Origin: Acidimicrobiia bacterium
Lineage (GTDB): Bacteria; Acidobacteriota; Terriglobia; Bryobacterales; Bryobacteraceae
Assembly (NCBI GenBank): GCA_016871315.1
Contig: VFZE01000006.1
Span: forward strand, 1-64,000
DNA: 64,000 bases
Direction: 5' to 3'
The translations under genes and the position numbers were made by a program. The notes beneath the pieces were generated by a model. It made no database searches. It had not been told where the DNA came from and worked only from the letters and a program-made list of their open reading frames with translations. Below are positions 7,596 through 16,173 of this stretch, piece by piece (position 1 is the first letter of the stretch; the number at the start of each line of letters is the position of its first letter).

Positions 7596-10220
7596 CTACT
7601 GGGGTGTGGCGCGGAAGAGAGTCATTTCGCCGGTGGAAAGGTTCATGGAGGAGAAGAAGACAGCTCCATCGGCGAAGCTGACGTCCTGCACGTCACCCAG
7701 CCATTGGCCGTTGAAGATGCGCTGGCCGGAACGTATGGCGACCAGATCGCGGCCGTCGGTGCGGCGAAGCAGGGCGGTGGGGCCGCCGTCACGCAGGTCG
7801 GCGAGAAAGGCGATGTCGCCGGTGGCCGACACCTTGAACTGGCCGCCGAAATGAAACCACTGCACGGTTCCGCCGAAGGAGAGCCGGTCGCCGTGGGAGA
7901 GCACGGGTTGCCAGCGCGGGCCGTCGTGGACGGAGAACTGCTCGAAGCCGTCATATTGCAGCGACACGTAGAAGCGATTGCCGGAAGCCTGGAGATAGCG
8001 GAACCAGTTCAATCGCCTGCCGCCGGGGCCGGCTTCGCCGATTTCGGCGATCTTGCGGGTGACGCCGTTGTCCCACAGATAAATGCCATTGCCGGTGGGG
8101 CTGCCCGCGACGTAGGCAACGCGGCCTGTTTCATCGATGGCCACCTCGTTCGGCCAGAACAACACAGGGCTGGGCGTCATGACGACGCGGGGAGCGCCGC
8201 CGGATTCCGGGTAAAGCAGCAGGGCGTCCTGGTTGTTGTGATGCGCCAGCGCGGCGACCTGGCCGCGGTTGTTGAGCGCCACTCTTCCGCGGATCTCGCC
8301 CTCGGCGAATTGGCGAAGCTGGCCTCCGGAGAAAACGTAAAGCCGGGAGCCCAGCGTGGTATGGACGGTGATGACGGCGTTTCCGTTGGAAGAGGTGGCC
8401 ATGTCGCCGATGGAATCAACCAGCCCGCCGCCGGGCAGCACGCCGCCGGGGGGAAGAATGACCGAGATGGAGTTACGATCGGCTCGAAGCAGAAGTCCGC
8501 CCGGGGTGCGGAGAAGGCGCGTATTGGCATCTCCCGCGTTGCCCAGGTTGCGTATGTCGAACTGGTAGCGGCCCGAGGATTTGACCGTCTGTCCGGCGTC
8601 GACGACAGTAGAGGTGCCGGAGGAGGAGAGGCGGCTAAGACGAGAGGCGACACCTTGCCCGGCCGCGAGCAGAAGCGTCGAGCCGTCGGCGGCGAGGAGA
8701 GCATCGCGAATGCCGGGAGTATCGCGATGCCAGGCAACGGTTTCCAGTCCCGCGGCATGGAGCCGGAAGAGGCCTGTTCCCTGATCCGTGTTCGCGCTGA
8801 ACAGGATCTCCTGACCGCGCACGCTGTGCAGCTGATTGGGTCCGTGGATCTGAATGCCGCTGAGCAAGCCGCCTTGCATGACGCTGGACCAGGCTCCGCC
8901 ACTGTAGCGGGCGATCATGCTGAAGTTGATACCCCAGACGTGGAGGTAAATGTCCCCGGAGGCGTTCACCAGCGGCTCACCCATGCCGTTGACACGGTTG
9001 CCGAGGAGCGTGTCGCCGCGGGCCAGGAGCCTCCGGAACTCGCGCCCGTCGTATTGGAACAGGGCTTGTTCGGAGTTATTCGATGCGGCAAGAATCACTT
9101 GTCCGGAGCCGTGGAGGGAGGCGGACATGCCGTCGGGGATTCCGAATCCAGGGAGCCTGGAAGTATCGATCCGCTCGATCCGACCGTCGGTGTGGCGCAG
9201 GAAGAGTTGCGCCCTTGCATTGTCGCGGCCAGTGAAAACGAAGCGTCCGTCGGCGCCAATGGCCTCCGAGGAGAGGCCAAGACAACAGTGCCCGTCGGGT
9301 TGCGGGATGGTTTCGGGAGCGCCGGAGGCCGGGTAACGGGCGAGGATCTGCCAGGGCCATTGGTTGAGTTGCAGCAACACGAGAATATCGCCGCGCTCAT
9401 TGGTCGCGAGGTTTTGAATCGACTGGACGAGGGCGCCGGCGGCCACATCGCCGGAGGCAACGACGGAACGAAACTGGCCGCCGTCGTAAACAAGGACCGC
9501 GGCGCTACCATCGGAGAGCACGGACAGCAGGACATGGCGCGAGCCGGCGGGTCTGACGCGGTCCATGCGCAGGAGGCGCACGGGAGAAACGTCTAGGCCA
9601 ACGGAGGGAAAGGCCTCGATGCGGAAATCGGGCCTGGGGCGGACGAGGATAGCGGCCTGCGCGGAGTAAGCGGGCCCAGCGCCAGGGCTTTCGATGCTGG
9701 CTTGAAGGGAAGTGGTTCCGGCGGCGACGCCGCGGACCAGACCTGATGAGTCGACGGCGGCGACGGAAGTGTGACCCGTAGTCCAGCGGAAGGCGATGCC
9801 GGCGATGGCGCGGCCTGCGGCGTCGAGAGCGCGAGCCGTGGCGGGCGCAGACTGGCCTGCCTCCAACTCCACGCGAGCGGGTTCGATCAGGATGCGCGCG
9901 GGCTGCACCCAGACGGTGAATTGAGCGGCGGTGTCACCGGCGGCGGCCTCGATTTCGGCGCGGCCGAGCATCAGGCCACGGATGAGGCCGCTTTCATCCA
10001 CCATTGCCACGGCGGGATTAGAAGTGCGCCACAGTGGCGTGACCGAAGACAGGCTCTCGCCGAAGGGTCCATACGCGCGAGCCTGCAATTGCAGTGTGCC
10101 GGCGCTGAGGAGCCAGTTTCGCGGGGCGGCGATTTCGAGCCAGGCAGGGGAGGATTGCGCGGCCAATGAGCAGGTCAGGGCCAGAAGCAGGCAGGCGCTA
10201 GTTGAGCGGTTCGGCGACAT
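7596..10220 (-). CDS. Large exported protein with Ig-like (Big_2) repeats and propeller-like region, copy 2
   Basis: An 874-residue protein with signal peptide SACLLLALTCSLAAQ. Residues about 30-220 hold bacterial Ig-like (Big_2) repeats, recognisable by the periodic phrases SNPAVAMVDESGLIRG and HTSVAAVDSSGLVRGVAAGT. The rest is a long series of WD/propeller-like stretches (for example GRVAYVAGSPTGNGIYLWDN and SATGDIAFLADLRDGG). I chose ATG 10220 because it gives the signal peptide and overlaps the upstream paralogue's stop by 23 bases; the frame further upstream is shadow. It is similar in architecture and size to the preceding gene, so the pair looks like a tandem duplication. The likely location is periplasm or surface; the function is not known. 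Confidence 0.8.
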   Translation of the reverse strand: MSPNRSTSACLLLALTCSLAAQSSPAWLEIAAPRNWLLSAGTLQLQARAYGPFGESLSSVTPLWRTSNPAVAMVDESGLIRGLMLGRAEIEAAAGDTAAQFTVWVQPARILIEPARVELEAGQSAPATARALDAAGRAIAGIAFRWTTGHTSVAAVDSSGLVRGVAAGTTSLQASIESPGAGPAYSAQAAILVRPRPDFRIEAFPSVGLDVSPVRLLRMDRVRPAGSRHVLLSVLSDGSAAVLVYDGGQFRSVVASGDVAAGALVQSIQNLATNERGDILVLLQLNQWPWQILARYPASGAPETIPQPDGHCCLGLSSEAIGADGRFVFTGRDNARAQLFLRHTDGRIERIDTSRLPGFGIPDGMSASLHGSGQVILAASNNSEQALFQYDGREFRRLLARGDTLLGNRVNGMGEPLVNASGDIYLHVWGINFSMIARYSGGAWSSVMQGGLLSGIQIHGPNQLHSVRGQEILFSANTDQGTGLFRLHAAGLETVAWHRDTPGIRDALLAADGSTLLLAAGQGVASRLSRLSSSGTSTVVDAGQTVKSSGRYQFDIRNLGNAGDANTRLLRTPGGLLLRADRNSISVILPPGGVLPGGGLVDSIGDMATSSNGNAVITVHTTLGSRLYVFSGGQLRQFAEGEIRGRVALNNRGQVAALAHHNNQDALLLYPESGGAPRVVMTPSPVLFWPNEVAIDETGRVAYVAGSPTGNGIYLWDNGVTRKIAEIGEAGPGGRRLNWFRYLQASGNRFYVSLQYDGFEQFSVHDGPRWQPVLSHGDRLSFGGTVQWFHFGGQFKVSATGDIAFLADLRDGGPTALLRRTDGRDLVAIRSGQRIFNGQWLGDVQDVSFADGAVFFSSMNLSTGEMTLFRATPQ

Positions 10221-12837
10221 AGAGGCCGTACCTCCCCATGACATCGGTGGCGCCGAAGAAAATGCGGCCGTCCTCCCGGAGTTGCACCTCCCAGAAACTG
10301 ACGAGCAGGTCGCCCTCCTCGGTTTGGGCGAAGGGCAGATGGATGGAACGGAAGGCGCCGCCGGTGTTGAACTCCAGGGAAGACCCGCCGCCGAAGTTGC
10401 GGTTACTGGCGACGGCGGTGTCGCCGCGGAGGTTGGCGTCAAACCTGGACAGGTTTTGGAACTGGCCGCCATCAGGGAAATTGGCGCCTTCGGTAAGCGC
10501 AGGTCTCAAGGCGGCGCCGTCGTAGTCGGCGAGCTGGCCGGCGATATTGAGATAGAAACGATCGCCACGGGCGATGATGAAGTTGATGTTTCCCAATTGC
10601 CTGCCGGCGAACATGCGGTCGGCACGGGAGAGCAGGGTTTGCCACCTGCCGCCCTGCCAGGCGAGCAGGGCAGAGAAGGGACCTTGATGAGAAACGGTGG
10701 CGAGGATGCGGCCATTGGAGTCCAACGCGAGCTCGTTCCATCTGTCGATAGGCGCCCCGATATCCTGACCGGCGCGCCATAGCAAGGTGAACCTGCCGCT
10801 GTCCCACAAGTAGAGCCGCTGGGGATTGCCGCTGAACGGGGTGACAAAGACAACCGCGCCGCTGTCATTGACGGCGAGCAACTGGAGTTGGTTCAGTACC
10901 ACGCCCGGCTCGATTTCGGCGTGCTGCACGATGATCCGTTCCAGTTGACCGGCTCTGAAGCGGACGATGCCGTTACCGTTGTCGAAAAAGAGATCGCCGG
11001 CGGAGTTGCCGAAGGCGCTGCCCGGGCCGAGGAAGCCGGTGGCGGGGAGGGTGTCTCCGTGAAGCAGCCGTGGAGTCAACAGGCCGGTATCCAGTTCAAA
11101 GATGCTGGAAGGGTTGCCGAGCCGTAGGAGAACCGGACCGGCGCGCAGTCCCGGGATGAGGGTTCCGGAAAAAGGCAGGTTGAGGTTGGCATCGGTCTGA
11201 ACGGGGAGGCCGGCCTGGGCGAGCAGGCTGCCTCGGCCGGCGGTTCTGAACAAGACGAAGCGGTTCTCGGCGGTCTCTGCGTGAACGATGGCGTCGCCCG
11301 AGGAGGTCCAACGGGCGCTGTAGATCTGGGTGAGGGGCTCCCCGTTGGGGGCGATGGCGCCTAGAGAAACGAGCGAGGCGTGCTGCGAGCCTGGCTGCCA
11401 GCGATAGAGGCCGAAGCCAGCCTGGCCCTGGCCTGTGAAGAGCACGGCGGAGCGGTCCACCGATTGGATGTTCACACAGCAGCCCGGAACGGGGCTGGCG
11501 GCGAGGGAACCTGCAATCCGTAGTATCTGCGTGGCGCCGGAGGCGAGGTTGGCTAGTGCCGCGGCCTCGCCTGTGGAGGCGACGGCGAGATTGTGGACGC
11601 GGACGACGCGGGAACCGGCGAAGGAATCGCCCGGTGCGAGGATTTTTTCCGGAGCCTCGCCCCGCCAGCGGAAGAGGGAAGTTTCATTCGAAGAGGGCGA
11701 AGGGCGAGAGATGAAGAAGACGTCGCCGTTGTCGGCATGGCCGAATTCGGAGATGTCGGCGGAGGAAACAAGCTCGATCCTGGTTCCCCCAAGGAGGCGG
11801 AAAAGGCCAGGCTGGTTAACGGAACTGCCTGGAGGCCGGTGGCTGGCCTCCAATAGCAGATCACGGTGAATGTTGAGCGAGTTTCTAGAGAGGCGGGAGG
11901 GGGAGAAGCCGGCAAAGCCGCCTGTTTGGGCGCCGGACACGAGCAGGGTCTGGCGGCGGCCGGCGGAGAAAAGAACCAGCAATGACGGCGAGGTGAATGT
12001 GTTGCAGATCCCAGCGACGTCGGCCCGGGCGTTGATGGCCAACTGGCAATCGGAAAAGTTCTCTCCCGCCGCGGCAGGCTGGAGGCTGCCGTCGTGAATC
12101 ATGACCGAATCGGCAAGCCCGTCAAGGCTCGCGACAAAGGCGGCGTGGCCGCTTTCGTTGAGCGCGACGTTTCTTGCATTGCGGAGCTGGAACTGATGGC
12201 GGACGTCGGCGGAGGAGAGCAGGCGGCGGACGCGGAATTGCCTGGCGGCGCGGATGTTGACCGTGGCGGAGCCCCAGATCTGTTCAATGCGGCCTGGGGC
12301 GAAGGGGTAGTTGAACTGGGCGCGCACGGAGACGCGGGCCGTGCCGCGGGTTTCGAGCATACCATCGCGCGAGATAATGGCGGCATTGATCTGGCCGGCG
12401 TTTGCGCCGAGCACCTGCCAGGTGAAGGCGACGTTGGGAATCGGCTCACCGTTGATGTTGAGAGCGCGTGCGGTGAACTGCTGGGAGTCGCCGACTGTCA
12501 TCTCACGGTCCGGAGGGTCGACTTCAATGCGAAGGGGGATCATTTGCAGTTCGATGGCGCCGCGGACGTTGCCGGACTGGGCAGCGATTTGAGCAAAGCC
12601 CAGATCGGAGGCGGTGACCATACCGGAGGAGTCGACCGAGGCGACGCGGGCGTTGGTGGAGCTCCAGGTGAGGGGCACGTTCGGCATGAGGTCACCGTTG
12701 GCGTTGCGCGCGGTGGCGCGGAACTGGAGACGTTCGCCGACGATGATGCGTGAGACGGCGGCTTCCACGTGAATGCGCGCGGGTTGCTGGGCGAGCGCGG
12801 CCACCGGCAGGAGCAAGGCGAATGGGAGACCTCTCAT
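10198..12837 (-). CDS. Large exported protein with Ig-like (Big_2) repeats and propeller-like region, copy 1
   Basis: An 879-residue protein with signal peptide MRGLPFALLLPVAALAQQ. The first about 230 residues contain two Ig-like units: IIVGERLQFRATARNANGDL with ARVASVDSSGMVTA, and MTVGDSQQFTARALNINGEP. The remainder has repeated phrases of a propeller or sugar-binding-like fold (GHAAFVASLDGLADSVM, GDLFFDNGNGIVRF, FGLYRWQPGS). The start ATG 12837 overlaps the DUF1501 stop as ATGA. Its last 23 bases overlap the start of the paralogous copy 2. Tight coupling to the DUF1549/1553 and DUF1501 genes implies that all four products act together at the cell envelope. I recognise no catalytic motif. 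Confidence 0.8.
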   Translation of the reverse strand: MRGLPFALLLPVAALAQQPARIHVEAAVSRIIVGERLQFRATARNANGDLMPNVPLTWSSTNARVASVDSSGMVTASDLGFAQIAAQSGNVRGAIELQMIPLRIEVDPPDREMTVGDSQQFTARALNINGEPIPNVAFTWQVLGANAGQINAAIISRDGMLETRGTARVSVRAQFNYPFAPGRIEQIWGSATVNIRAARQFRVRRLLSSADVRHQFQLRNARNVALNESGHAAFVASLDGLADSVMIHDGSLQPAAAGENFSDCQLAINARADVAGICNTFTSPSLLVLFSAGRRQTLLVSGAQTGGFAGFSPSRLSRNSLNIHRDLLLEASHRPPGSSVNQPGLFRLLGGTRIELVSSADISEFGHADNGDVFFISRPSPSSNETSLFRWRGEAPEKILAPGDSFAGSRVVRVHNLAVASTGEAAALANLASGATQILRIAGSLAASPVPGCCVNIQSVDRSAVLFTGQGQAGFGLYRWQPGSQHASLVSLGAIAPNGEPLTQIYSARWTSSGDAIVHAETAENRFVLFRTAGRGSLLAQAGLPVQTDANLNLPFSGTLIPGLRAGPVLLRLGNPSSIFELDTGLLTPRLLHGDTLPATGFLGPGSAFGNSAGDLFFDNGNGIVRFRAGQLERIIVQHAEIEPGVVLNQLQLLAVNDSGAVVFVTPFSGNPQRLYLWDSGRFTLLWRAGQDIGAPIDRWNELALDSNGRILATVSHQGPFSALLAWQGGRWQTLLSRADRMFAGRQLGNINFIIARGDRFYLNIAGQLADYDGAALRPALTEGANFPDGGQFQNLSRFDANLRGDTAVASNRNFGGGSSLEFNTGGAFRSIHLPFAQTEEGDLLVSFWEVQLREDGRIFFGATDVMGRYGLYVAEPLN

Positions 12838-14168
12838 CCGAACACTTCCTGAACGGGCACGTAGTCGCCGCGGGAGGCATGCGGGACGTACTCGAACAGA
12901 CGGCCGGTGGGAGTGTCGGTGATGCGTTTGGTCCAATTGATGCCGAGGGCGGAGTAAATGGTGGCGACGATATCTTCCGGGTAGATGGAGCGCTGCTTGT
13001 GCCATCCGGGTTCGATGACGCGTTCGCCGTTGGCGTCGGTGGCTCCGATGACGCGGCCTCCCCGGACGCCGCCGCCGAGCATGGCGACGCTCATGGCGCT
13101 GCGGTGATGATCGCGGCCGCCGCGGGTGTTGAGGGGACCGGGGGTGCGGCCGAACTCGCCCATCATGACGATGAGGGTTTCCGAGAGGTGGCCGGAGTCG
13201 GTGAGGTCTCGGATCAGCGGGCCAACGCCAGAATCAAGAATGTTGCACAGGGTATAGAAATTGTTGGGGTAGCGCGTGTCGAACATGCTCTGGTGCGTGT
13301 CCCAGCCGCCGTTGAAGATGTTGATATAGGCGACGCCGCTGCGGGCGCGGACTGCGTTGCGGGCGATGATGCAGGCGCGGCCGAAGTTGGTATTGCCGTA
13401 GCGCTCGTTGTCCTCGTTCGAGAAACGGAAGACGTTGGCGACGGCCTCGTCGTACATGAGCTGGCGTGCGGCTTCGTAGTAGGCGCCCTGCGTGGCGACC
13501 AGCGGATCGAAGGGAGCCGAGAGAAGCGGGGCTTCCAGTTCACGCAGCATCTTGTACTTCTCTTCGAAGCGGGTCTGGCTGCGGTTGCCGTAGAAGTTGT
13601 GCTGGATGGTGGAGAAGCCGCCGGGATTGGCGGGGGCTTCGAGCGGCTCAAAGCGGCCGCCGAGGAAAGTGGCTCCCTGCCCGCTGCGGCCGTTGAGAGT
13701 AAGGAAGGGAGGAAGGCGGGCGTCGCGGGCAAGCTCGAGAGCGGTGACGGCGCCGATGTGCGGGGTTTCCGCGAGGAAAGCGGGGTTGGCCGGGTGGGCG
13801 GTTTGCAGGTAGAACTGGCCGCGGGTGTGTTCGGCCTCCCAGCTGGAGACGGAACGGAGCAGGCAGAGATCAGAAGTGAAGCCGGAGAGCTGAGGAAAGA
13901 AGGTGCGGCTGAGGACGATGGGGCCGTGCTGCTCCAGGGCGACATCGGGTGCATTCCACTCGGCGTCCTTGACGTCGAAGGTGTCGAGATGGCTGGGGGC
14001 GCCATCCATATTGATAAAGATGCAGACCCTGGCAGTGGACCGTGGAGTGACGGGAATGGAAGTCTCTTGAGCGCGGCCGCGCTCGACCACGGAGGCCAAA
14101 GCACTGAAGGCGCTCATGGCCTGGAGCCATTCGCGACGGGTGAGGTTGGGGAAAGTTCGGTAGCGCAT
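12834..14168 (-). CDS. DUF1501 family protein (sulfatase-like fold), Tat-exported
   Basis: A 444-residue protein with a twin-arginine-like start (NLTRREWLQAMSAF) and alkaline-phosphatase/sulfatase-like DUF1501 signatures: FINMDGAPSHLDTFD near the N-terminus, GWDTHQSM in the middle, and MMGEFGRTPGPLNTRGGRDH near the end. DUF1501 proteins are nearly always encoded beside DUF1549/DUF1553 cytochrome-like proteins, as here, and the biochemical role of the pair is unknown. ATG 14168 is chosen because the longer frame has low-complexity shadow sequence upstream. The gene starts seven bases after the DUF1549/1553 stop and its own stop overlaps the next start (ATGA). Confidence 0.88.
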   Translation of the reverse strand: MRYRTFPNLTRREWLQAMSAFSALASVVERGRAQETSIPVTPRSTARVCIFINMDGAPSHLDTFDVKDAEWNAPDVALEQHGPIVLSRTFFPQLSGFTSDLCLLRSVSSWEAEHTRGQFYLQTAHPANPAFLAETPHIGAVTALELARDARLPPFLTLNGRSGQGATFLGGRFEPLEAPANPGGFSTIQHNFYGNRSQTRFEEKYKMLRELEAPLLSAPFDPLVATQGAYYEAARQLMYDEAVANVFRFSNEDNERYGNTNFGRACIIARNAVRARSGVAYINIFNGGWDTHQSMFDTRYPNNFYTLCNILDSGVGPLIRDLTDSGHLSETLIVMMGEFGRTPGPLNTRGGRDHHRSAMSVAMLGGGVRGGRVIGATDANGERVIEPGWHKQRSIYPEDIVATIYSALGINWTKRITDTPTGRLFEYVPHASRGDYVPVQEVFG

Positions 14169-14175
14169 GGGTGCC

Positions 14176-15996
14176 TCAGTGATTGAAGAGGAATTCGGCG
14201 CGGTTGAGCAGAGCCCAGGCGATGTCGCTGAGCCAGAATTCACGTCGCTCGGCGGGGTTGGCGGAGGGGCTGCGATTTTGGCGGAGAGTTTCCCTTTCCA
14301 GGGAAGTAGGAGGGCGGCCGAGGGTGGCGAGGAAGAGTTCGGTGACGGCTTCGTCGTCGGAGAAAGTGGAGGCAAGAAGACGGCTAACGCGGGTGGGGCG
14401 GCTGAAGAGGGTGCGTTCGACGACGGTGAAATCGTTCATCAGGAAGAGGACCTGGACGGTGCTGCCTTCGGCGGTGGTGGGCAGCTGCCACCAATCGCCG
14501 CGGCCGAAGCGGGTGAGGAAGGTGCGGATCGAAAACGAGGTGCGGGGCTCGGTGGGGTCTGGCAGATCGACAGCGCGCTCGATGGGGTTGTCAAAGCCGA
14601 TGACGGACATGGGCGCCTCGGTGCCGGTGGCGGCGGCCATAGCGTCGTAAATCTCCTCGGCGGAGAGGCGGCGGGGGAAATGCTTGGCGAAGTAGCGGGA
14701 ATACTCGGGACGCCACTGGCCTTCGTACTTGCTGGAGAGCTGATAGGCGCTGGATTCGACGATCAAGCGGATGACGGGGCGGAGGCGGTAGCCGTTGTTG
14801 ATAAAGAAGTCGGCGAGGGCCTCGAGCAGCTCGGGATGAGTGGGCTGCAGGGTCCAGGGCGCCGGAGGGGGACGCTGCGGATTGATGCGGGCGAGGTCCC
14901 AGGCGTTGGCCGGATTGACGATGCCGGTGCGGAAGAAGTGTTCCCAGAGATAGTTGACGGCGGCGCGGGCGAATTGGCGGTCGGCGGTGATGATGCGGGC
15001 GAGCTCGCGGCGCCATTCGCCGCTGGCCGGCTGCTCTTCGGTGAACAGGTAGGAGGGCTCATAGGCGCCGGCGCGAGGAGGGCGGGCGCCGGGATTGTTG
15101 GGGTTGACCTGGCCGTGGTAGACGCCGGAGGGAAGGTCGGTGATGACACCTTTTCGCTGCTGGCCGAAGGCGTCGACGCCGACTTCCTGGATGACCATGC
15201 GGGAGAAGAAGGCGGACTGGCGCATGAAGTCCGTTCGGCGCTTGGAGGTGAGATAGAGGTTGATGTCGTCGAGGAAGCGGCGCCCATCGTGGCAGCTTAC
15301 GCACTGGGTTTGGACGCCGAGGAACTGGCTGGTGACGGCGTTGGTGAGGGTGTCCCAGGTGTCTTGAATGGGGTCACCTTGTTGGATGCCGCGCATGATG
15401 AAGTTGGGCGGAGCGAAGCGGTGGGTGTCGCCGGAGGCGGCAATGAGCTCGCGGGCGAACTGGTCATAAGGGCGGTCGCGCTGGATGAAATCGCGGAGGT
15501 AGTTGTGGAAGAGGTTGCGGCCGTCGATCCCGATGAGGTTGTAGTAGCCGCTGGTGACCTGGAAGCGGTTGGAGAAGTAGAGGGTCCAGTAGCCGGTGTA
15601 GGCGGGGGAGCCGAGGAGGGAATCGATGAGTTGAAGGCGCTTGGAGCCGTCCTGGGAGGCGGTGAACTCGCGGACCTGATCCGGGGAAGGGATGCGGCCG
15701 GTAAGGTCGAGCATGAGGCGGCGGAGGAACTCGGTGTCGGAGCTGAGGGGAGCGGGCTGGATGCCGGCGGCGGCCATCTTGGAGAAGATGTGGTCGTCGA
15801 TGAAGTTGGCGCTGGGGATGGCGGGAGGGCGAGGGGTGCTGCTGTGAGTGGCGGCGAAGCGGGCGAATTCCTTTTCCTGCGTGCGGGCCGATTCCCAGCG
15901 GAGGCGGGTGGGAGTGGGGTAGAGGGGGCAGGATGCGCGGAGGGCGGGCAGGCAAATAGCGAATAGGAATAGCCGGAGTGCCCAGCTTCTGGCCAT
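14176..15996 (-). CDS. DUF1549/DUF1553 (planctomycete-cytochrome-type) exported protein
   Basis: A 606-residue protein with signal peptide ALRLFLFAICLPALRASC. The DUF1549 half includes DLTGRIPSPDQVREF, YWTLYFSNRF and the haem-type motif CVSCHDGRRF (CxxCH). The DUF1553 half shows AAVNYLWEHFFRTGIVNP, THPELLEALADFF and SSAYQLSSKYEG. It lacks the N-terminal PSCyt1 cytochrome domain that many relatives carry, including the homologue at 56337. ATG 15996 is preceded by an AGGA sequence on the minus strand and by the promoter at 16047-16019. It is the first gene of the four-gene operon that runs down to 7596. Confidence 0.88.
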   Translation of the reverse strand: MARSWALRLFLFAICLPALRASCPLYPTPTRLRWESARTQEKEFARFAATHSSTPRPPAIPSANFIDDHIFSKMAAAGIQPAPLSSDTEFLRRLMLDLTGRIPSPDQVREFTASQDGSKRLQLIDSLLGSPAYTGYWTLYFSNRFQVTSGYYNLIGIDGRNLFHNYLRDFIQRDRPYDQFARELIAASGDTHRFAPPNFIMRGIQQGDPIQDTWDTLTNAVTSQFLGVQTQCVSCHDGRRFLDDINLYLTSKRRTDFMRQSAFFSRMVIQEVGVDAFGQQRKGVITDLPSGVYHGQVNPNNPGARPPRAGAYEPSYLFTEEQPASGEWRRELARIITADRQFARAAVNYLWEHFFRTGIVNPANAWDLARINPQRPPPAPWTLQPTHPELLEALADFFINNGYRLRPVIRLIVESSAYQLSSKYEGQWRPEYSRYFAKHFPRRLSAEEIYDAMAAATGTEAPMSVIGFDNPIERAVDLPDPTEPRTSFSIRTFLTRFGRGDWWQLPTTAEGSTVQVLFLMNDFTVVERTLFSRPTRVSRLLASTFSDDEAVTELFLATLGRPPTSLERETLRQNRSPSANPAERREFWLSDIAWALLNRAEFLFNH

Positions 15997-16018
15997 ATCT
16001 GAGATGTCCTTAGGGAGA

Positions 16019-16047
16019 ATCATATGGCCGGGAGGAGCGGAAGGCAA
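16019..16047 (-). promoter_or_regulatory. Sigma-70-like promoter of the DUF1549/1553 operon
   Basis: On the minus strand TTGCCT (16047-16042) and TATGAT (16024-16019) are separated by 17 bases. Transcription would begin about 16 bases before the ATG at 15996. It is divergent from, and about 75 bases away from, the promoter of the TonB-dependent receptor. Confidence 0.6.
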
Positions 16048-16120
16048 GCGGCAAAGAGCGGCATGGCTGGGGTGGCCAAATTAAGTTTTTTGAAGGAGGC
16101 TGCAGAATTTCGGAGCCGGC

Positions 16121-16148
16121 TTGATTTCGGTGAGGGAAGCGATATACT
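16121..16148 (+). promoter_or_regulatory. Sigma-70-like promoter of the TonB-dependent receptor gene
   Basis: TTGATT (16121-16126) and TATACT (16143-16148) are separated by 16 bases and lie 25 bases upstream of the ATG at 16174, leaving a short leader. The two hexamers differ from consensus at two and one positions respectively. Confidence 0.65.
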
Positions 16149-16173
16149 GCGGCAGAACAGCCCAGAGGGCACC

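Noticed and set aside
14167-15966. A 599-codon plus-strand open frame antisense to the DUF1549/1553 gene
   Set aside because: Its translation is Gly/Ala/Glu-rich with no domain, and the opposite strand has clear family motifs. Similar long antisense frames (7704-9596, 17077-19254, 51463-52896) arise from the GC-rich third-position bias.
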